64,000 nt of DNA from Enterococcus innesii (GTDB lineage Bacteria > Bacillota > Bacilli > Lactobacillales > Enterococcaceae): NCBI GenBank assembly GCA_018982785.1, contig JAHHEN010000006.1, forward strand, positions 124,001 to 188,000, in the 5' to 3' direction. Of this stretch, positions 21,237 through 29,721 are shown one piece after another. The position numbers were made by a program, and so were the translations under genes. The notes beneath the pieces were generated by a model that did no database searches, was not told the DNA's origin, and saw only the letters and a program-made list of their open reading frames with translations. The first letter of the stretch is position 1. Each line of letters opens with the position of its first letter.

Positions 21237-21557
21237 TTATTCGCCGATCAATGTCAAGGCTTGATCTAAGACTTTTTCGCCGTTCATCATGCCGTAATCT
21301 GCCATGTTGATTACTTCTAATGGAATTCCTTTTGGCGCTAGACGTTTCTCAAAATCGCCTTTCATGAAACGAACTTGTGGTCCTAATAATAAAACATTTA
21401 CGTCTTTGCTTTCTAAATGTTGATCTGCTTCTGATGCGGAAACTGCAAAAATATCTGCTTCTAATCCTTTTGCTTCAGCTGCTTTTTGCATTTTTGTTAC
21501 TAATAAGCTTGTACTCATTCCTGCAGAACAAACTAACATAATTGTTTTTTTCGCCAT
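21237..21557 (-). CDS. PTS lactose/cellobiose-type IIB component
   Basis: A 106-residue stand-alone IIB of the lac/cel family, accepting phosphate from a IIA protein on Cys10 in LVCSAGMSTSLLV. The ATG at 21557 has AAGGAG nine bases upstream; 20 upstream codons in the open frame are ignored. No IIA or IIC gene adjoins it, so it must pair with distant components or act in signalling. It is followed by a strong terminator. Confidence 0.88.
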   Translation of the reverse strand: MAKKTIMLVCSAGMSTSLLVTKMQKAAEAKGLEADIFAVSASEADQHLESKDVNVLLLGPQVRFMKGDFEKRLAPKGIPLEVINMADYGMMNGEKVLDQALTLIGE

Positions 21558-21629
21558 ATCGAACACTCCTTGAATTTTAAGAATAAGATAACATTTCCTA
21601 TCTCTAGTATAGAACAAGTTTGAAATTTG

Positions 21630-21923
21630 TCAACGCTTTCTATCCAGCAACCAGTTTGATTTTACTAAACGATTAAAAACGACATACTCTTTTTTTAAAT
21701 TGACGAGGACTACCTCGTAGCCGGCATTCAGCCACGCATACGCCCCATTTTCTGGATGGCGGTAATCATTCGCCCACCAATCGCTACTGGTGCGGGCACT
21801 TTTGGGCAAACCGGATGCGGGGAAAAGAAATTCATCAAACTGCGTAAACGTTAAGGTGATTTGCGAACCGCCGTTGTTCTTTAAATAGTGAGTGATCGTA
21901 TCGTACTTTTTGCGTCTACCCAA
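21630..21923 (-). CDS. Small DUF7662-like protein
   Basis: 97 residues, basic at both ends. The core contains ITLTFTQFDEFLFPASGLPKSAR and a tryptophan-rich part with WWAND and YAWLNAGYEV. This resembles DUF7662, a small domain of unknown role sometimes near restriction or DNA-binding genes. It lies 72 bases upstream of the PTS IIB gene on the same strand and divergent from yigZ. Family assignment is from memory of the motif and should be treated as tentative. Confidence 0.55.
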   Translation of the reverse strand: MGRRKKYDTITHYLKNNGGSQITLTFTQFDEFLFPASGLPKSARTSSDWWANDYRHPENGAYAWLNAGYEVVLVNLKKEYVVFNRLVKSNWLLDRKR

Positions 21924-22033
21924 AGCAAATGCCTCCTCTTTTTAGGGTCTATGTTCGTACCTGTTTCTTTCTTCTATTTGTAACTTTCCTTCCGATTGCC
22001 TATACTAGAAACATAAAGGAGGCGATCGTACGC

Positions 22034-22675
22034 GTGACTTATCGAACGATTCGACAAGACGGAGAAACAGAAATAGAAATCAAAAAATCGCGTTTCCTCT
22101 GTTCATTAAAACGAATTCAATCAGAAGACGAAGCCAAAGCGTTTATTCAAGCCCTCAAGAAAGAGCATTGGAAGGCAAATCATCATTGCAGCGCCTATGT
22201 ATTGGGTGAAAACCATGAGATCCAACGCAGCAGTGATGATGGTGAACCTAGCGGCACCGCTGGGGTACCGATTTTAGAAGTGTTAAAGAAAAACGAACTG
22301 ATCAATGTGATCGCCGTTGTTACCCGCTACTTCGGTGGAACGAAACTGGGTGCTGGTGGATTGATTCGCGCTTATTCAAGTTCGGCCTCTGCTGGAATCA
22401 AAGAGGTAGGAATCGTCGAGGGTATTTTGCATCAAGAACTTGCCTTGACCATCGAGTATCCCCTTTTAGGCAAGCTCCAAAACTACTTAGACCTGCAGAA
22501 TATCTATATAAAAGATATTGCTTATACGGAGAAAATCGTTGTCACCTTAATGATTCCTGAAGCAGTACTTGCTGACCAAGAAGCCGCTCTGATCGATTTG
22601 CTACAAGGTCAAGTGCAATTGACCAGAGGGACTACCGAATATGTAGAACGCTTGATCGAGCAGTCAACAGAGTAA
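22034..22675 (+). CDS. yigZ: YigZ/IMPACT family protein
   Basis: 213 residues beginning at the GTG at 22034, placed after GGAGG with 11 bases of spacing. The open frame reaches 35 codons further upstream but that part is hydrophobic and unlike the family. The N-terminal UPF0029 domain has the diagnostic EPSGTAGVPILEV and RYFGGTKLGAGGLIRAYS motifs. The C-terminal DUF1949 domain follows. The family is related to eukaryotic IMPACT, a translation regulator; its bacterial role is not settled. Confidence 0.92.
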   Translation: MTYRTIRQDGETEIEIKKSRFLCSLKRIQSEDEAKAFIQALKKEHWKANHHCSAYVLGENHEIQRSSDDGEPSGTAGVPILEVLKKNELINVIAVVTRYFGGTKLGAGGLIRAYSSSASAGIKEVGIVEGILHQELALTIEYPLLGKLQNYLDLQNIYIKDIAYTEKIVVTLMIPEAVLADQEAALIDLLQGQVQLTRGTTEYVERLIEQSTE

Positions 22676-22769
22676 GCCAGCTTACTAAAGACCTTCCAGT
22701 GTGTGCTCTTTTCCTCAAGGAGGACGCTGCCAAGTTTGCTACAACCAATGCAGGAAGCCCAAATATTTG

Positions 22770-22842
22770 AAAAGCCGAAACGGTCATACACCCAGCGACG
22801 CTAAGCAACAGCAGATACGCTCGTAAGGTCCTTTCGGCTTTT
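22770..22842 (+). terminator. Terminator-like stem after yigZ with a 51-base interior
   Basis: AAAAGCCGAAA (22770-22780) pairs with TTTCGGCTTTT (22832-22842), followed by a T-rich run on plus. The interior is unusually long and has no ORF. Confidence 0.55.
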
Positions 22843-22875
22843 TTGGTCTTTTTGTTGCCAATTGGAATAGACAGG

Positions 22876-23583
22876 TTATTTTTCCATATAAAATTCAAAA
22901 CGATTACCAACATATTGGGTGCGCACGTATTCAAATGGTTGACCATCTTCAAATGAAGTGATTTGCCGCATACGTAAAATCGCATCGCCGCGTTTGATTT
23001 GTAAGTAATCAGCAATTTGCTCGGAAGCGACCATGGCTGAGATCGTTTGCGAAGCGCCGCCAATTTTCCGCTGTCCTTTTTCTTCCAACACTTTATAGAG
23101 GGAAGAGATGATCTCCTCCTTGCTAAAGTCATGAATAAACTTTTCAGGGATACTCGCGACTTCAAAACAGATCGGCACATCATCCGCATACCGAATCCGC
23201 TCCATCCGTAAAATCGTTTCGTGACCTTCTAATTGCAGCTTTTCCATTTCACTGGAGCTAGGTGCAGTTAAGAAATAAGCGACCGCTTTGCTAGAAGGCT
23301 TACGACCAAGAGAATTCATAATTTCGGTAAAACTCGTCGTGCCCGTCATTTTTTCCTGTACTTTTTGGCGAGCCACATAAGTGCCGGAACCGATTTTACG
23401 CTCAAGAATCCCCTCATCTGCTAAGGTTTGGATCGCTTGTCGCAACGTCATGCGACTCACGCCGAATTGTTTCGACAACTCCCGTTCTGAAGGCAGACGA
23501 TCCCCGATTTTGTATGTATTGTTTTCAATATTGGCTTTAATTTGATCATGAATCTGGATATAAACAGGTAATTTTTCCACCAC
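22876..23583 (-). CDS. GntR family (HutC/UTRA) transcriptional regulator
   Basis: 235 residues. The N-terminal winged helix-turn-helix contains PSERELSKQFGVSRMTLRQA, and the UTRA effector domain follows (about 90-230; FEVASIPEKF and FEYVRTQYVGNRFEFY). Members of this group sense sugar phosphates or amino sugars. No metabolic gene shares its operon. A palindrome GGTATATACC sits in its own promoter, so autoregulation is likely. The start at 23583 is preceded by GGAGG. Confidence 0.88.
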   Translation of the reverse strand: MVEKLPVYIQIHDQIKANIENNTYKIGDRLPSERELSKQFGVSRMTLRQAIQTLADEGILERKIGSGTYVARQKVQEKMTGTTSFTEIMNSLGRKPSSKAVAYFLTAPSSSEMEKLQLEGHETILRMERIRYADDVPICFEVASIPEKFIHDFSKEEIISSLYKVLEEKGQRKIGGASQTISAMVASEQIADYLQIKRGDAILRMRQITSFEDGQPFEYVRTQYVGNRFEFYMEK

Positions 23584-23604
23584 TACACATTCCTCCGTTC
23601 CCCT

Positions 23605-23628
23605 CCTATTATAACTGGTATATACCTA
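23605..23628 (-). promoter_or_regulatory. gntR-type promoter with GGTATATACC operator
   Basis: On the minus strand the dyad GGTATATACC (23617-23626) lies immediately upstream of a perfect TATAAT. The dyad shape resembles YvoA/NagR-type HutC operators. A -35 is not convincing. Confidence 0.6.
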
Positions 23629-23641
23629 AATAGCTAATAAA

Positions 23642-23753
23642 AAAAGCAAAAACTGCTCTGTTTTTCTCAATTTGTGCGAATTCTTTCCCGATTTTATAGG
23701 CAGAAAAAGAAGTTATCACAAATTGTCCAAACAAGAGCAGTTTCTTTGCTTTT
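23642..23753 (-). terminator. Very long imperfect hairpin after the dehydratase gene
   Basis: Successive matching blocks: AAAAGCAAA 23642-23650 with 23745-23753, ACTGCTCT 23652-23659 with 23734-23741, CAATTTGTG 23668-23676 with 23717-23725. A seven-T run follows on the minus strand, fitting a terminator, although the length is unusual. Confidence 0.65.
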
Positions 23754-23781
23754 AAATTGGTTCGGTCGCTGACTTGGGAAT

Positions 23782-26700
23782 TTATTCAGCCAGCGCTTTA
23801 TTAGCAGTGGCCATCAGCAAGCGGATACGATTCAATTGATTGACGATCGAGACACCTGGATCGTAATCAATCGCTGCAATGTTCGCCTGTGGGTATTGAC
23901 GACGTAATTCTTTCATAACACCTTTTCCTACTACATGGTTAGGCAGGCAGCCAAATGGTTGCAGACAAATGATATTGTTGACATCATTTTCCAACAGATC
24001 AATCATCTCACCGGTCAAGAACCAGCCTTCTCCCGTATGATTGCCGATGGAAACAATCTCGCTCGCTTGCTCCGCAAGCTGATGGATCGAATGGATACCA
24101 TCAAAACGCGTTGACGCCCGCAGTGCTTTATCCATCGGTTTTTGGAGCCTTTCAATCGCCATGATCGCAAAATCAGCGATCATTTTACTTTTCTTCGCCA
24201 TCCCCAAATGCTCGTAGCGCCAAATCTGATTGTAAAGGGAATAATTCATAAAGCCGACAATATCCGGTACGACCGCTTCCGCTCCTTCTGCTTCTAACAG
24301 GCGAACGACATCGTTATTAGCTGTCGGTGAATATTTCACTAAAATCTCTCCCACGACTCCGACACGCGGCTTCTTGATATCTGTTAGGGGAACTTGATCA
24401 AAGGCTTGAATGATTTTTTTCATATTGCGATTAAACAGACTGAAGGAGCCATTACGAACGTTTTTGGCAATTTTTTCCAGCCATTCTTGATGGAGCCGAT
24501 CGACAGCCCCTGCTTCTTGCTCATACGGACGGGTGCGATAAACGACCCGTTCAAAGAGATCTCCGTATAAAAATGCCACCGCCAAACGCTTCATCATCGG
24601 TAAGGTAAAGCGAAAGCCCGGATTTGATTCAACCCCGGTGTTGCCCATCGAAATAGATACCACCGGCACTTGTGGGAATCCTGCATCGTTCAGTGCTTTA
24701 CGTAACAAAGGAATATAGTTCGTTGCACGACACCCGCCGCCCGTCTGGGTCATCAAAACACTGGTATTTTCAACATCATATTTTCCGCTTTGCAATGCTT
24801 CCACTAGCTGTCCAATGGAAATGATCGCCGGATAACACGCATCATTATTGACAAAGCGTAAACCGACATTGACCGCCTCACGATCTTCACTAGGTAGACA
24901 GACCACTTGATACCCAGAAGCTTGCAAAGCCAAATCGACTAACCCGCTTTGATGGATGGGACTCAACATCGGCAATAAGAGCGTGTGCTGCTTGCGCATC
25001 TCTTTGGTAAAAATAATCTTTGCCGGTTCCTCGTATTGCTTTTTAGGAACAAAGTGCTGTTTGTCCCGTTCGTTGACTGCTGCTTTCAAGGAACGCAACC
25101 GAATCCGGATTGCCCCAAGGTTCGCTCCCTCATCGATTTTCAACACCGTATATAACTTCCCATACTGCGCCATAATCTCTTCGACTTGATCAGTAGTGAC
25201 TGCGTCGATCCCGCAACCGAATGAGTTTAATTGAACCAGTTCTAATTGTTTGTTTTTCGCGACCACTCGAGCTGCCGCATACAATCGCGAATGATAGACC
25301 CATTGATCCACAACCCGCAGAGCGCCGACATTTGCTAAATGAGCAATACTGTCCTCAGTCAATACATGGAAGCCTTCTTGGGTAATGACTTCTGCAATCC
25401 CATGGTTGATTTCAGGGTCCAAATGATACGGTCTTCCAGATAAAACGATCCCTTTTTGATTGGTCGTCATCAGCATACGTAGCGTTTCTTCTCCCCGTTG
25501 CGCAATATCTGCCTTGAACTGGTCCAGCTCCTCGAAACCGCTGCGTAGGGCTTGGGCAATTTCTTCTTCTACAAAACCAAAATCTTGAAAAGTACTCGTT
25601 AAAGTTTTGACCATTGAGGCTTCATCCGCCAAATTCAAAAACGGACAGCGGTAGTCAACCGCCCCTTCACGAATCGCATCGACGTTGTTACGAATCACTT
25701 CTGGATAGCTTTGCACAATCGGACAGTTAAAATGATTCTCAGCGGCAGTGTTCTCTAATCGCTCAAAAATGACCCCTGGATAAAATATCAACGGTACGTT
25801 TTGATCGATCAGTGCTTGGATGTGTCCATGGGCTAGTTTGGCTGGGTAACAAACCGTATCACTAGGAATCGTTTCGATCCCTTGCTCATATAGTTCTTTG
25901 TTGGAACGTGGCGACAAGCTTACTCGAAACCCTAACTTGGTGAAAAAGGTATGCCAAAGCGGATAATTTTCATAAAGATTCAATACTCTTGGTAGACCGA
26001 TTTCGCCATGGACGGCCTCTTTTTTACGTAAGGAACGGTACTTAAACAAGCGGCGATATTTTTCATCTACAAGATTGATTCTGCGGTCTTCTTTCTTGAT
26101 TTTGATTCGCGCACCACGTTCACAGCGATTCCCGGTTATGAATTTTCGACCGTCAGAAAAGAGGGTCACCGTCAACAAGCAATTGTTTTCGCATAGACCG
26201 CAATTCGTAAATTCTTTTTCTGCTTGGAAATCGGCCATTTCTGCCTGAGACAACAACGTACTAACATCGTCAAGGGCTGCTTCTTCTAAAGCGATCAAAG
26301 CAGCTCCATATGCCCCCATCAAACCGGCGATCGATGGTCGAACGACTTCACGGCCGCTGATCAATTCAAACGCGCGCAGAACCGCTTCGTTATAGAAAGT
26401 CCCTCCTTGGCAGACGATTTTCTCGCCGAGGTCTTCAGGTCGCCGAACCTTGATCACTTTATAAATAGCATTTTTTATGACCGAGTAAGACAAGCCGGCT
26501 GAAATGTCGCCAACAGAAGCCCCTTCTTTTTGGACCTGTTTCACTTTTGAGTTCATAAAGACGGTACAACGCGAACCAAGGTCAACCGGTGCTTGGGCTT
26601 TTGTCGCTGCCAACGCAAATTCTTTGACATCCTGATTCATAGATTTGGCAAAGGTCTCAATGAAGGAGCCGCATCCTGAGGAACAGGCTTCATTCAATTG

Positions 26701-28008
26701 AATCGAAGATAACGCGCCATCTTTGACCGTCATCGCCTTCATGTCTTGCCCACCAATATCGAGGATAAAATCAACCCCCGGCTGGAAATGTTCGGCAGCT
26801 TTGTAATGGGCCATCGTTTCCACTTCACCGATATCGACTTTCAGTGCATGTTTGATCAAATGCTCGCCGTAACCTGTGATCGTTGACTTTGCGATGTAAA
26901 CATCAGAAGGCATCTGACAATAAAGCTCTTGTAAAACCGCCATCGTTGTCGCTAACGGTTCGCCTTCATTATTGCCATAAAAAGAAAACAATAATTCCCC
27001 TGCATCATTGATCAAAACCACTTTCGTTGTGGTTGATCCTGCATCGATGCCTAGATATGTAGCGCCTGTATGCTCAGACAACGCTTTTTCTGTGGCCACC
27101 GCTTGAGCATGGCGAGCACGAAAAGCAGTCAATTCCTCCTCGTCTTTAAACAATGGGGCTAATGTATCAGTTGGCGCGAGTTTGCCATCTTCTCCGTTGG
27201 CTAAGCGGGCTAATAGCACGGAAAGCTGTTGCTCTTCTTCTGCATATAGTGCAGCCCCCATCGCCACAAACAGTTCTGGGTTCTCGGGAAAAATGATATC
27301 TGCTTCTTGCAGGTTCAACGTATCGATAAATCGTTGACGCAATTCCGACATAAACGTCAACGGTCCACCTAGAAAGGCTACCTTGCCTTTGATTTTACGA
27401 CCAGCAGCCAAGCCAGCAATCGTTTGATTGACCACCGCTTGAAAGATACTCGCCGCAATGTCTGCTTTTGCCGCTCCTTCATTGATCAGCGGCTGCACAT
27501 CGGTTTTGGCAAAGACCCCGCAGCGTGAGGCAATCGGATAAAGAGTTTGATAATCTTTGGCTAGTTCATTGACCCCATTGGCATCCGTTTTCAATAAAAC
27601 CGCCATCTGATCAATAAACGCACCCGTTCCACCGGCACAACTGCCGTTCATTCGCTGCTCCAATGCCCCTTCAAAAAAGGTGATCTTCGCATCTTCGCCG
27701 CCTAACTCGATAGCCACATCGGTTTCGGGAATCATTGTCTCAACTGTTTTGGTACAAGCGATGACCTCTTGGACAAATGGGATCCGCAAAACTTCCGCCA
27801 GACCCATCCCACCCGATCCGGTAATCGCCAGCGCCAGCGGCTGATCTTCGATCACTTCTTGCGCTTCTCTAATGATTTTTTCCGCTGCCTTCTGGATATC
27901 TGCATAGTGCCGTTCATACCTTGAAAAACACGTTTGATTGCCTTCATCTAACAGAACCATCTTGACTGTTGTCGACCCGACATCGATACCCGCTTTATAT
28001 TTTTTCAT
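23782..28008 (-). CDS. 2-hydroxyacyl-CoA dehydratase / activase fusion protein, 1408 residues
   Basis: A giant protein of the BadF/BadG/HgdC activase superfamily fused to HgdB-like dehydratase sequence. I start at the ATG at 28008 (MKKYKAGIDVGSTT), with GGAGG upstream. Two ASKHA ATPase domains are visible, starting near residues 3 and 320, each with GIDxGSTTxK and with SCAGGTGAFIDQ or CSSGCGSFIE cysteine motifs that ligate a 4Fe-4S cluster in activases. A cysteine motif CGLCENNCLLTV...NRCERG follows near 600. The rest matches the DUF2229 and HgdB-type regions, with further cysteines (GGGCRATNY, QPFGCLPNH). The classical pathway dehydrates 2-hydroxyacyl-CoA by ATP-driven one-electron transfer. 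The substrate here is unknown, and no CoA-transferase gene adjoins it. Confidence 0.88.
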   Translation of the reverse strand: MKKYKAGIDVGSTTVKMVLLDEGNQTCFSRYERHYADIQKAAEKIIREAQEVIEDQPLALAITGSGGMGLAEVLRIPFVQEVIACTKTVETMIPETDVAIELGGEDAKITFFEGALEQRMNGSCAGGTGAFIDQMAVLLKTDANGVNELAKDYQTLYPIASRCGVFAKTDVQPLINEGAAKADIAASIFQAVVNQTIAGLAAGRKIKGKVAFLGGPLTFMSELRQRFIDTLNLQEADIIFPENPELFVAMGAALYAEEEQQLSVLLARLANGEDGKLAPTDTLAPLFKDEEELTAFRARHAQAVATEKALSEHTGATYLGIDAGSTTTKVVLINDAGELLFSFYGNNEGEPLATTMAVLQELYCQMPSDVYIAKSTITGYGEHLIKHALKVDIGEVETMAHYKAAEHFQPGVDFILDIGGQDMKAMTVKDGALSSIQLNEACSSGCGSFIETFAKSMNQDVKEFALAATKAQAPVDLGSRCTVFMNSKVKQVQKEGASVGDISAGLSYSVIKNAIYKVIKVRRPEDLGEKIVCQGGTFYNEAVLRAFELISGREVVRPSIAGLMGAYGAALIALEEAALDDVSTLLSQAEMADFQAEKEFTNCGLCENNCLLTVTLFSDGRKFITGNRCERGARIKIKKEDRRINLVDEKYRRLFKYRSLRKKEAVHGEIGLPRVLNLYENYPLWHTFFTKLGFRVSLSPRSNKELYEQGIETIPSDTVCYPAKLAHGHIQALIDQNVPLIFYPGVIFERLENTAAENHFNCPIVQSYPEVIRNNVDAIREGAVDYRCPFLNLADEASMVKTLTSTFQDFGFVEEEIAQALRSGFEELDQFKADIAQRGEETLRMLMTTNQKGIVLSGRPYHLDPEINHGIAEVITQEGFHVLTEDSIAHLANVGALRVVDQWVYHSRLYAAARVVAKNKQLELVQLNSFGCGIDAVTTDQVEEIMAQYGKLYTVLKIDEGANLGAIRIRLRSLKAAVNERDKQHFVPKKQYEEPAKIIFTKEMRKQHTLLLPMLSPIHQSGLVDLALQASGYQVVCLPSEDREAVNVGLRFVNNDACYPAIISIGQLVEALQSGKYDVENTSVLMTQTGGGCRATNYIPLLRKALNDAGFPQVPVVSISMGNTGVESNPGFRFTLPMMKRLAVAFLYGDLFERVVYRTRPYEQEAGAVDRLHQEWLEKIAKNVRNGSFSLFNRNMKKIIQAFDQVPLTDIKKPRVGVVGEILVKYSPTANNDVVRLLEAEGAEAVVPDIVGFMNYSLYNQIWRYEHLGMAKKSKMIADFAIMAIERLQKPMDKALRASTRFDGIHSIHQLAEQASEIVSIGNHTGEGWFLTGEMIDLLENDVNNIICLQPFGCLPNHVVGKGVMKELRRQYPQANIAAIDYDPGVSIVNQLNRIRLLMATANKALAE

Positions 28009-28045
28009 TTGTTGCCTCCATCTAAACAACACTTTGTTGATTATC

Positions 28046-28062
28046 TAACAAGCCGTTTGTTA
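28046..28062. promoter_or_regulatory. Candidate TetR operator, TAACAA-N5-TTGTTA
   Basis: A dyad with perfect six-base arms (28046-28051, 28057-28062), 38 bases upstream of the dehydratase start and in the divergent region with the TetR gene. TTGTTATAAT overlaps it on plus, so it lies in promoter sequence. Confidence 0.55.
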
Positions 28063-28130
28063 TAATACTTATGTTCATTGTAATTCTTTTGATTGATAAT
28101 TCAACAAACAATTCTAAGGAAGGTGTGGGA

Positions 28131-28161
28131 TAAACAACAATTACCCGTTTTTTGTTGTTTA
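28131..28161. promoter_or_regulatory. Perfect 10-bp inverted repeat upstream of the TetR gene
   Basis: TAAACAACAA (28131-28140) and TTGTTGTTTA (28152-28161) with 11 bases between, ending 21 bases before the TetR start codon. It shares the AACAA/TTGTT core with the dyad at 28046-28062, so it is either a second operator or a leader hairpin. Confidence 0.55.
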
Positions 28162-28182
28162 TTTTGAAAGGAAATTCACAAT

Positions 28183-28787
28183 ATGAAAAAATTGGATTTA
28201 CGTGTCAAACGAACCAATAAGTACATTATTGAAGCTTTTATCCGCTTAGTGGAAGAAAAAGGCTTCGAGCAAGTGACTGTCCAAAATATCGCCGATGAAG
28301 CCATGATCAACCGTGCAACCTTTTATGCCCATTACAAAGACAAACAAGACTTGTATGAAAAGATATTTGACTTGGCTGTCGAATCATTTACCGCGATTCT
28401 TGATTTTGAAGATTTTGTTCAAGGCAATCGCATCAAAATCCGCAAAATCGAAGCGGCCATGACCGAACTTTTTTACACATTCAAAACAATCGTTCCTTTT
28501 ATTTGACGATCATGGATGCCTCTGCCATTGAGATCATCCGTAAAAAGTTGGGCCTGATTTTGACTGAACGTTACCAAGAGATCTTTTCAACGTTAAGAAT
28601 CACCGAAGGAGACATTGAAGTGCCCTTAGACTTCATCATTGACTATATGACCTCGATATTTGTTGGTACCTTGCATTGGTGGCTAACGGCAGAAACAACG
28701 ATGACACCCGACCATCTAGCAAAACTTGTCATCAAACTGGTGGCAAACGGCCACCTGACTGTCTTGGGGATTGAGATTGAGGAATAA
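28183..28787 (+). pseudogene. TetR/AcrR family regulator divergent from the dehydratase, frame broken
   Basis: With one base added in the T-rich stretch 28497-28504 the gene encodes 201 residues. The helix-turn-helix is FEQVTVQNIADEAMINRATFYAHY, the standard TetR signature, and the C-terminal half (IEIIRKKLGLILTERYQEIF) is a helical ligand domain. As written the first frame stops at IVPFI and the rest re-enters as LTIMDASA. RBS AAAGGA precedes the ATG at 28183. The head-to-head layout with shared dyads makes it the likely local regulator of the dehydratase. Confidence 0.8.
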
Positions 28788-28821
28788 AAAAAGAAGCTGC
28801 GAATATGCAGTTTCTTTTTTA
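28786..28821. terminator. Bidirectional terminator after the TetR gene
   Basis: AAAAAAGAAgCTGC and GCAGtTTCTTTTTT flank a short loop. It serves the TetR gene on plus and the 55-residue ORF on minus. Confidence 0.8.
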
Positions 28822-28829
28822 TTCCTCAA

Positions 28830-28997
28830 TTAGTGATTCTTTGAACGCCATTTGATCGTGTCTTTCGTCTTGCGCTGTTTCGTTACTTTGATTCCTTTTG
28901 GAGCCACACGAATCGCATAATCTTCCTTTTTCACCACATCATAGACATGCTCTGCAACTTCCGTTACTTTTTCTTTTAGATTCAATTTAAATTTCAT
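28830..28997 (-). CDS. Small basic protein, 55 residues, unknown
   Basis: An ORF from the ATG at 28997 with GGGAG ten bases upstream, ending inside the arm of the shared terminator. The peptide is highly charged: a helical acidic/basic first half (LKEKVTEVAEHVYDVVKKED) and a Lys/Arg-rich end (TKQRKTKDTIKWRSK). No membrane span or known domain is recognised. A proper RBS, lysine-rich codon pattern and terminator support expression. Confidence 0.6.
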   Translation of the reverse strand: MKFKLNLKEKVTEVAEHVYDVVKKEDYAIRVAPKGIKVTKQRKTKDTIKWRSKNH

Positions 28998-29299
28998 GTG
29001 TTTTCATCTCCCGAATGCTTTACTAATAGCCTATCGCAAATAAAAAAAATCTTCAACTTATAGCCCTTCATAAAAAAGGATTTTTAGGGTTTTCGTTCCT
29101 CTTTATTGGACAAGCGATTTAGACACAACCAATACTTCGTAATGCTGAACTGTTTTTCTAGGTTTAAAGGATTTGTTCAACAGATTGCCTCCAGTTAGAC
29201 GCACTTATTTTCTATTTTCAATAAAAAAGTGTCAGTAGAAAATCCAACGATTTCCCACCAACACAAAATAGTGTAGTTTCCAACTACCACGAAGTTCGA
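28998..29299. other. Intergenic region, 302 bases, no gene seen
   Basis: AT-rich sequence between two minus-strand units. It should contain the promoter of the 55-residue ORF and possibly a terminator of the NusG-II gene. I see no ORF with an RBS and no strong hairpin. Confidence 0.35.
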
Positions 29300-29707
29300 T
29301 TAATAAATCAAATAGTCAGAAGCACCGGCTTGCTTGATCTCGATCACCAGCTTATGAGGCAGGCAAATGCTCGTCTGCCCATTGCGATAGATCCAGCTGG
29401 TTTTGACAGCAATTTGGTCGGGGCTATTGTCTTCACGCACTCGGATCGCACCATCTTTGATCTCGACGATATTGTACTGACCTTCTGCTGGATAATACGT
29501 TTTTTCCATCGCATCGATTTCTTCCAAGTTGAAACGGTCAACCTCTTCCCCATTGATTCGCACGATCGCATAACGATCCCCAGTATCACTTTGGGCTTGC
29601 GCTTCAAATAGAAAAAGCGGTAAAAAAGAGCCAACAACTAATAGAACAAACAATAGATAATCATAGGGCTTTAATAGTTTTAAAAATGGCTGGATCGTCT
29701 TTTTCAT
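29300..29707 (-). CDS. NusG domain II-containing membrane-anchored protein
   Basis: 135 residues from the ATG at 29707 (AAAGG ten bases upstream). A single N-terminal span (PYDYLLFVLLVVGSFLPLFLF) is followed by an extracellular NusG_II (PF07009) domain: YAIVRINGEEVDRFNL, YNIVEIKDGAIRV and CLPHKLVIEIK. Many relatives have CPDKIC where this one has SPDQIA, so a possible metal or disulphide cysteine is missing. It lies one gene after the zinc-independent ribosomal proteins. The frame overlaps the end of the preceding ORF if an upstream GTG is used, but the ATG fits better. Confidence 0.75.
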   Translation of the reverse strand: MKKTIQPFLKLLKPYDYLLFVLLVVGSFLPLFLFEAQAQSDTGDRYAIVRINGEEVDRFNLEEIDAMEKTYYPAEGQYNIVEIKDGAIRVREDNSPDQIAVKTSWIYRNGQTSICLPHKLVIEIKQAGASDYLIY

Positions 29708-29721
29708 CACATGTACGCCTT

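Noticed and set aside
21558-21617. N-terminal extension of the PTS IIB frame
   Set aside because: The ATG at 21557 has the AAGGAG site and matches the family start.
22632-23189. Minus open frame of 185 codons overlapping yigZ end and the GntR gene
   Set aside because: It is a shifted reading of the GntR gene plus the intergenic region; the GntR frame has clear motifs.
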